Origin: Armillaria gallica
Lineage: Eukaryota > Basidiomycota > Agaricomycetes > Agaricales > Physalacriaceae
Direction: 5' to 3'
Length of the DNA stretch: 64,000 nucleotides
Assembly (NCBI GenBank): GCA_037576215.1
Contig: JBANDB010000006.1
Coordinates: 1,736,001-1,800,000 of the forward strand
Below, piece after piece: positions 58,044-64,000 of the stretch (the first letter of the stretch is position 1; each line of letters begins with the position of its first letter). Below the pieces are notes generated by a model. That model saw only the letters and a list, made by a program, of their open reading frames with translations. It ran no database searches and was not told the origin of the DNA. Made by a program: the position numbers and the translations under genes.

Positions 58044-58728
58044 AGCGAAGGGGAGGGGGAAAAGCAGCCAGGCCGATGGTATGGAAGAAAAGAGACGTTG
58101 GGCGAAAGTTGAACCTTTTGTAGCTGATCCGGATCATAGGCCGTCGAGGGCTCCATGTATTTTCCCAGCTTGGCGTTTAAGCATCTCCGTGAAAGCCAGT
58201 GGAGCAAATAATCCTCAAACACCAGAAGAAAACCCGGTCCCCAGTATTACGCAAAAGAGAGGGCTTCTATCGAAACGCCCGAAGACGTGGAGGCCGTCAC
58301 GGGCTGCTATCTGGATAGTGTTCATACGCGACCGGATGGCCACGCCTCGAATTTCGCGTGGACACATCCCCGAACGGCGAAGCGCCAATCTGGCGGTATT
58401 TTAGGGCGGCCTCTTGCCTAGGCACACATCAGCAAAAAAAAATGTTTTTTTGTACCAAAAAATTCGGTGCAGACGTTTGTACGAGTCGCGTTCTCGGCAA
58501 CCTAGTTGATGTCCAGGAAGAGGAACCAGGCAGAGAAGCGCAGGTACGACACGCTGACCCTGAAACATCCCTACATGACCACATGTACTTATTTCGGACA
58601 CTCTAAGGATATCGTACAGTATGAGCTTTTATCGATAGGCAAGAAAGTTGGGAGTGTGCATAGATAAATACGTGTAACTATAGCAGGCGTTATATTGAAG
58701 TCCTATATTGTTCGGAATGTAGTTCGTG
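58044..58728. other. Spacer between the small gene and CSC1
   Basis: Includes the possible broken 5' extension of the small gene (to about 58176) and the CSC1 3' region. An A9-TG-T7 tract lies at about 58432-58450. No other gene is recognised. Confidence 0.45.
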
Positions 58729-61700
58729 CTACCATTGTCCTCGTAACGGTGTTGGCCGTTGAAGCATGACATCGTCTGTCACTCGAACATCAAGAGTAAC
58801 CCGTAAGTCGTGATACTTTTGCAAGTCTACAGCCTCCGAGCGCGCCACGCCGGCGGAGTCGTTCGGAAGCCAGATGATCGGCGGTGGAGCTATTAGCTCG
58901 GGAGCATATAATAATCCCGCCGTATCCTCCTCGTGATCAGAAAATGATAAAGGAGGGAGGCGAGGAGGAGCCTCCGGGTGTGTTCTAGCAGCGCGTTCCG
59001 TGGCCGTGAGGTCATTTAAGTTCTCCGTTTCTATATGCCAACAAGTTAGTCTATTTGGAGTGTCCAAGAAACGAAACACTTACGCAAAGGAACAGGCCCT
59101 CTCGTGGTAGAAGACGACGGCATGACGGCGAGGGTCAGGCTCATCATCTCCAATACAGATGCCATTGAACTTCTTGTTCGACGTACTCCACTACTACTGT
59201 GGTGGCTCGATTCTTCATCCACAACCAGGCGTCTTGTTTGGGAGGCACGAGAAATAAACGTGTCTAGTGAATTCTGGGTGACGACACTCAGAGATCCTCT
59301 CCCCGGTCGCCGCGTCCGCCAGGTCGTATAGGCTTCCACGAAAAGTATGACCACCACCCCAGTTCCGATCAAAACGCCCCCCTCAATCCAGATCTCATTA
59401 GCAACGAAGATGAGACCGAGGAGAATAGGTTGAAACGCTAACAAGGTACCAAAACGGCGGAGGAGCCATATTTGGATCAGGCCCCCAGTCTGGGACAGTG
59501 TGCGACCATAAACATAACCAACAAGAAAGCGATGCGCTAAGGGTTTCATCAGCGTCGATCTTCAAAAACTGTTGTTGGAGTTTCCCACCAATCAGCGTCA
59601 AGAACAACAGAAGTACAACAGCAGGTCCGATGAGCGGGAATATCAAGGAAAACGTTGAGGCAAATATAATGCCCAGGATGCATGCGCCAGTGGCGATTGT
59701 GGCATCATAAGGTTGTGGATACATAGCTTGCATGAGGCAGATCAATGACTGACAGATGACTTGGAGTCTTTAATAATAACGTACCTCTAAAATGTTGCCG
59801 GGGTGTAATCGCATGCCTTTCATTGCGCATGACGCGCCATAAGCGCAGCGGCTGCAGCAAAAGAAGACCCGGGAAAATAATTGCAATCTGCAAAACGATT
59901 GAAAGTGCAAATACAGTCATATACACGGAACCCTTGGCGACTGTGGACGCCTTGTTCAAGTCGTCGCTAAATGCTCGCAGCGCGAAGAGCAATGCGCCAA
60001 TAGTAAGGATCCATATAGTTGCCACAGAGACAAGAATGTAGAAGGTGATCTTGAACGTCATGAGCTGTCCGCCGGTGTGTGAAACTGACCCTTGAACATG
60101 GGAAACCCCTGCGGAGAATCAGTAATGGACTAGTAATAATTAGGAGGTACGCACAGTGAACAAGCGCGAGAGTAAGGGATATGAAAATGGTAGCTACGAC
60201 AGCGGGAATCCATACAGTTATAATCCCAGAAGGAAGAGAGCCGGCAGTCGTGACCGGTTGTAGGAAGGTGATGTAGTGAGCAAAGTCCGGTGCATTAGAA
60301 AGAGCCAGTCCTGAGGCCGCAGTCACTGTAGCATATTGTCAGCATACGTGGACACAGAAACCAAAGTAAAAGATTATACATCCAGCCGCCAGCAAAATCA
60401 CAGCGATGATTATAGTGGCACTCATCACCCAGGTATCCAGACTGGTCCTTTCGTTTTGCAGAACATCCCATCGTACATCTTCCTTCGCCCTACCTTCGAT
60501 AATCTGAATTCCTGGTATATGTCGCAAGCCCCTTCCCGCCATGAGCCATCCTTTGATTTGAGCACCACCGGCAATATCTTCGTAGCACGTATATTGGGCA
60601 CCAGCAATTTGGGTGTTGATATCCTTCAGTTTTGTGCGCCATTCGGTGATATCGCTATATATGTCGCCCAAGTAATCAAAATTGATCCCATCCTGGGGCC
60701 GTACAAAAGGTCCTGAGGACTGGATCCGCAGATGAGGGGGGGGAATATCTTGCTTCTCAGTGCTATCGTTTTTTCTGAATGGAAAGGTTTCGCGTTTTCC
60801 AGTAGAAGCAGGTTGCTCTCGTTTGGGACGATGCCTGAAAGTCGAAGGGCCTGCAGCAGAGTCTCCGTTGGGTTCGCTTGCTATGTACTTTCCTGGCTGT
60901 TCTTGGAGGACATCTACCCATTCTTCTTCTTCTACCGGAGGCAAAGGCTTATCGACGTCGTATGAATCCATGAGAGAGGAATCAAGCCAATTAGGTCCGT
61001 ACTTTCGCGGGTCAGGAGGCTCAGGAATAGGGGATAACATCGACAGCTCGTCACGGGACCGTATCATTCCTAGTTCGTCGGACTTATTAGCGCGGAAGTA
61101 GCTGCCCATTCCAAAGAAGCTCGATCCCTGAGACCGTCTATTTTGCTCCAGGAAGCGATCACCAGAGGTAATAGAATTTGAGAACGTTGCATGATCTTCC
61201 TTGATATCTGAAAATCGGCCTCCACTGATACCGTGGACACCGCGAAGTTTGTAAAAAGTCGACGGTGCTACAAAGGACGTAGGCGCAAGTGACGAGGCTG
61301 CAAAGGCGGGGTTTCGTCGGCGCTGCAAGGTCATAGAATGAATTAATACGAGTCACGCTAGTAGCACTCTATGGAACTAACCGAACCGAGCAGCGGGCGT
61401 GGACGGCTGATTTGAGGACGAGTTGGATCCTCGGCGGAAGGTGGAACCCAGTCAGCAAGTGAGGGGTCAGGGGTGGTCAGACGGAAGCACGTTATATATT
61501 GAGTTTCCGCAATTTCCAGGTTCCCCAGGATTTCATCTCGCGTTTGAATTAGGCCCGCAAGAGCCTGCGTGTCACTGCGGGAATGATAGTAGTAGCAAAA
61601 AAAACGATGAAGCTGGCGCACTTACGTGATAGAGAATAGTGACTCAATATCTACGTCCGGACGTCCGTCATGATTCGCGTTCAGAGGCTCATTTTCCCCG

Positions 61701-63047
61701 CTTCTCCTCCTCCTAGCGGAACTGCGAGTCCTAGTCGCGTTACGATCCCTGGAGGAATCGTTCGGGTCAAAGGATAAACTCAGTCCTGTCTTCAATATAA
61801 AATCTTTCAGCCGCTGTTCTCCCCAACCTACAAACCCAGGGGCATATCTTGCGCTCAACCAGCCGATATCCTTTCCCTCGCACATTGTATTCAGCCACCT
61901 CTCCCGATACGCTACGAGGCGATTGAATTCGCGTAGAATCTTCCAAAGCGCGGGAAGGAGAGCAAGTCCCAACGTCAAGGCCGTCAATACAATGATCCTG
62001 ACCCGGAAGTTTTGGCTGTCCGTCGCGTCTGCACGCTTCAGCATAGTGGCAAGATTAGCTGTATTTATGTTTCCGGCATCTAATAGTCGCAGTAGACGCG
62101 ACAGGCTGAGATCTTGCAGCATGTTATATCCACCCCGTAAAGTGATGGAGAAGGCAGTTCGGAGTGGCAAGGGGTGGACACAAGATACAATGGCAATGCC
62201 CCTGCAAGACCGAGGAAAGTCCAACCCAAACATATGAGAAAGCATGTCCACAGCGTGCGCTGGCTAAGCTGATCATCGGAAGGGAAAAGTGCAGCATCTG
62301 CTCGTATAGATTTTCCTGCATCGGAAACGTTAGAGGGGATTGAGGGGACCAAAGGAACACGGGGGAATAGGAAGGCGAAGAGTGAGTTGCTTAGTGGTTT
62401 TGGGCGAAGACTATGGTCAACATGAGTGACAAAGCGGGCCGGTCGAGTCAAAAAAACGTACTCCTGGTGCACGAACCACTCTCTGAGTCCGTACACTTGC
62501 CTAAAACGCGGTCGTAAGACTGCGAATATCAACTACAGTCCAATTAGTACTATTAGTCGGAAAGAAATACAGTGCCTCGCACCCATATTATGAGACCGAC
62601 TGCGCTTGGAAGCACCAAAGACGCTAACAACCCGTCCGCCGCAGCGTCCAATCCATCCCCTACGCATGTTGGATTTACCTGCGACGACGCGGCGAATTGC
62701 ACCGACGGCGTTGATTCGCCGGAGAGAGCGGTACCAGAAGGGAAGGACCCCAGGAGTGAGTTTGTAAATGTTTTTGTAGCAATGGAATCGGAGTAGGATG
62801 TGAATGTTGTTGCCGAATTCGTGATCGTCGTGACGGGAAAGGTGCTAGTGAACACCGTAGTACTGACACCAGCACTGCTTCCCAAAGCATATGGTCCTGA
62901 GTAGGATGAAGAGGGATCCGTATCCGATACCTGGGTCGCCAGAGAGGCTGCTGGTGAGACCTCTGAAGCTGGTTCTGAACCCGAGGGAGTTGATGTGGAT
63001 CCATCGCTCGTCGTCCACCAGTTGGTGTCTGTCGTGCCAAAGGTCAT
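58729..63047 (-). CDS. CSC1/OSCA-type calcium-permeable stress-gated channel or related multipass membrane protein
   Basis: Large multipass membrane protein that I place with the fungal CSC1/Phm7 (DUF221, TMEM63/OSCA) group. The ATG at 63047 starts MTFGTTDTNWWTTSDG; a long Ser/Thr-rich extracellular tail follows, then a first membrane segment (LLASLVLPSAVGLIIW). Next come FRQVYGLREWFVHQE, RTLWTCFLICLGWTFLGLAG, LSRLLRLLDAGNINTANLA, VRIIVLTALTLGLALLPALW and LVAYRERWLN. The big cytoplasmic part has DVDIESLFSIT, SSLAPTSFVAPSTFYKLRGV, EEWVDVLQEQPGKYI and IKGWLMAGRGLRHIPGIQII. The C-terminal half holds several helices (for example YILVSVATIWILTIGALLFAL, FSLIFPLIGPAVVLLLFLTL, LLRRFGTLLAFQPILLGLIF), and the tail ends PTPLRGQW. 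More than ten introns. The family call is from pattern memory, so the name is less sure than the gene. Confidence 0.72.
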
Positions 63048-63671
63048 GATGAGTGCCCTCCAAGGGCAGGTCGTGTAGTAGTAGAGAAAGTTCGAAGAAA
63101 TGAAATGTCCTGGGCCACGGTCACTGAGAGCACATGCAGAAATGTTCGCGACAAATTTGGTTCCGAAGTTGGAGTTCGATCGATGTTTGGTAGCAACGAC
63201 GTTGCCAAGCAAATCAACGATCTCCGATCAAAAAAAGGCTTTCCGCGTCTTTAGTCGCCATGACGCGTAAAGACAAGGTCGTTGAAACGCGTTGAAACTG
63301 CAAGCATATGTACGCCGTCGCTACGTACAGATAAATGGTGCATCACTCGTATATGACGTGATTATAATCTAATTCTCGGAAATTTTTCATATCGTTACAT
63401 AGTCTAAATATATTCATCGGCAGGTCGTCAGGGAACATTCTCTCGTGTACAAATCAGGCGCAGATGCGCAGCACCGGATGTGTTTGGCTGAGAAGTGATA
63501 CAAATCTCCTGAGAAATGACTGGTCGATAACCCCGGAACGTCCAACGTCCTCAGTGCTTCACTTGTATTTTGGACATGAGAATACAGGAATTTTTGAGTC
63601 GTTAATGACTGGAGAAGCGTTGAGAAAAGGCACCCTCAGAGACATTAAACAGACATGTAATTTACCCATTG
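63048..63671. other. Upstream region of CSC1
   Basis: Two ACGCGT hexamers at about 63264 and 63285, some 220-240 bp upstream of the CSC1 start, lie in a stretch with AAAGAC and GTTGAAACGCGTTGAAAC. A plus-strand frame from 63464 to 63793 overlaps the short acyl-anchored gene and has no family resemblance. Confidence 0.4.
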
Positions 63672-63878
63672 TTATTGGGTGGCAGTCACAGTGCCGTCCT
63701 TCAAAACCCATCGTCCCTTATTTGTTGTCCATGGAGCGGCTTCGGAGCAATCCTGGACCGGTGAAGGAAGCCGTTCTCGCGTGGGGTTTCTAGTGCTTTT
63801 TGTAGACAGCTTTGGGTCAGGCCTCCCAGCGCTAGTCTCGCTTTTTCCCGCCATTTCTTTACTTGATACGCAACCCAT
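63672..63878 (-). CDS. Short hypothetical protein with dual-acylation N terminus
   Basis: A 68-residue frame from the ATG at 63878 begins MGCVSSKEMAGKSETSAG, which fits N-myristoylation of Gly2 followed by palmitoylation of Cys3 as in G-alpha subunits and other peripheral membrane proteins. The rest is Ser/Thr/Lys/Pro-rich (LSTKSTRNPTRERLPSP) and ends KDGTVTATQ with a TAA at 63672. There is no GTPase motif, so it is not a G-alpha protein as read. It may be a complete small membrane-anchored protein or the first exon of a gene spliced otherwise. I saw no other supporting feature. Confidence 0.42.
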   Translation of the reverse strand: MGCVSSKEMAGKSETSAGRPDPKLSTKSTRNPTRERLPSPVQDCSEAAPWTTNKGRWVLKDGTVTATQ

Positions 63879-64000
63879 GGCGGGCGCCTAGAGCCTAAGG
63901 AGTTGAATAGGATTCGTAGGTTAAGGCCCCAGAGTGTACTTACACAGAAATCTGGTAGTTGAAGGGAGTAGGAAAAAGAGTGGGGGACGCCAATCCTATA

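Noticed and set aside
43850..58450. Poly-A/T tracts (43850 region, 58432-58450) as terminators
   Set aside because: This is a eukaryotic genome; such tracts are not intrinsic terminators and carry no specific evidence.

Overview
This is a eukaryotic, filamentous-fungal window, almost certainly from a basidiomycete of the Agaricomycetes. Genes are dense on both strands and most carry several introns of about 45-60 nt with GT...AG ends. Recognisable proteins include NTE1, a WBP11 splicing factor, SHO1, a WLM metalloprotease, a fungal CSC1-type channel and a YABBY/HMG-like small protein. Closest-relative language in the entries is from memory of families; nothing was searched. Exon joins were worked out by hand from reading frame and splice motifs.

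Layout. 1-2258 (-) NUP188, cut by the window edge. 2549-3567 (-) triosephosphate isomerase. 3753-8314 (-) RAD5 helicase/ubiquitin ligase, divergent from 8456-10396 (+) CCT7 chaperonin. 10766-13178 (+) allantoate-permease-type MFS transporter. 13390-14997 (-) mitoribosomal protein mS45, divergent from 15154-16578 (+) EEF2KMT-like methyltransferase. 16653-17903 (-) WSS1 protease. 18646-21163 (-) large SAM methyltransferase. 21801-22322 (-) SF3B5, a small spliceosome gene in six tiny exons, divergent from 22407-23453 (+) C1D/LRP1. 23727-26644 (-) F-box/LRR protein. 27555-27944 (-) YABBY/HMG-like protein. 28769-31430 (-) VPS33, divergent from 31703-37074 (+) NTE1. 37216-38071 (+) GNAT acetyltransferase. 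38195-39547 (-) F-box-like/LRR. 39722-41271 (-) WBP11, divergent from 41614-43670 (+) RNF10/MAG2. 44061-45263 (-) SHO1. 46100-47036 (+) PhzF-like. 47654-48439 (+) kinase-like. 48533-50149 (-) FAD monooxygenase, divergent from 50613-51280 (+) FHIT. 51521-52769 (-) F-box. 53085-56193 (-) acid sphingomyelinase-like. 57607-58043 (-) small uncertain protein. 58729-63047 (-) CSC1 channel. 63672-63878 (-) short acyl-anchored protein.

This is mostly housekeeping: replication/repair (RAD5, WSS1), RNA processing (SF3B5, C1D, WBP11), protein folding and translation (CCT7, mS45, EEF2KMT), trafficking and lipids (VPS33, NTE1, sphingomyelinase) and osmosensing (SHO1, CSC1). There is no biosynthetic cluster, CRISPR array, rRNA or recognisable transposon. 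The accessory-looking stretch is about 46-58 kb: PhzF-like, a dead kinase-like protein, a monooxygenase, FHIT, an F-box protein and longer empty spacers.

The most unusual things are: the Walker A motif of RAD5 apparently assembled from consecutive exons of 5, 3 and 16 nt; SF3B5 with a start-codon-only first coding exon and a GC-AG intron; a 162-bp element with 47-nt inverted arms between the monooxygenase and FHIT; and an F-box/LRR protein whose last spliced exon ends in a CaaX box.
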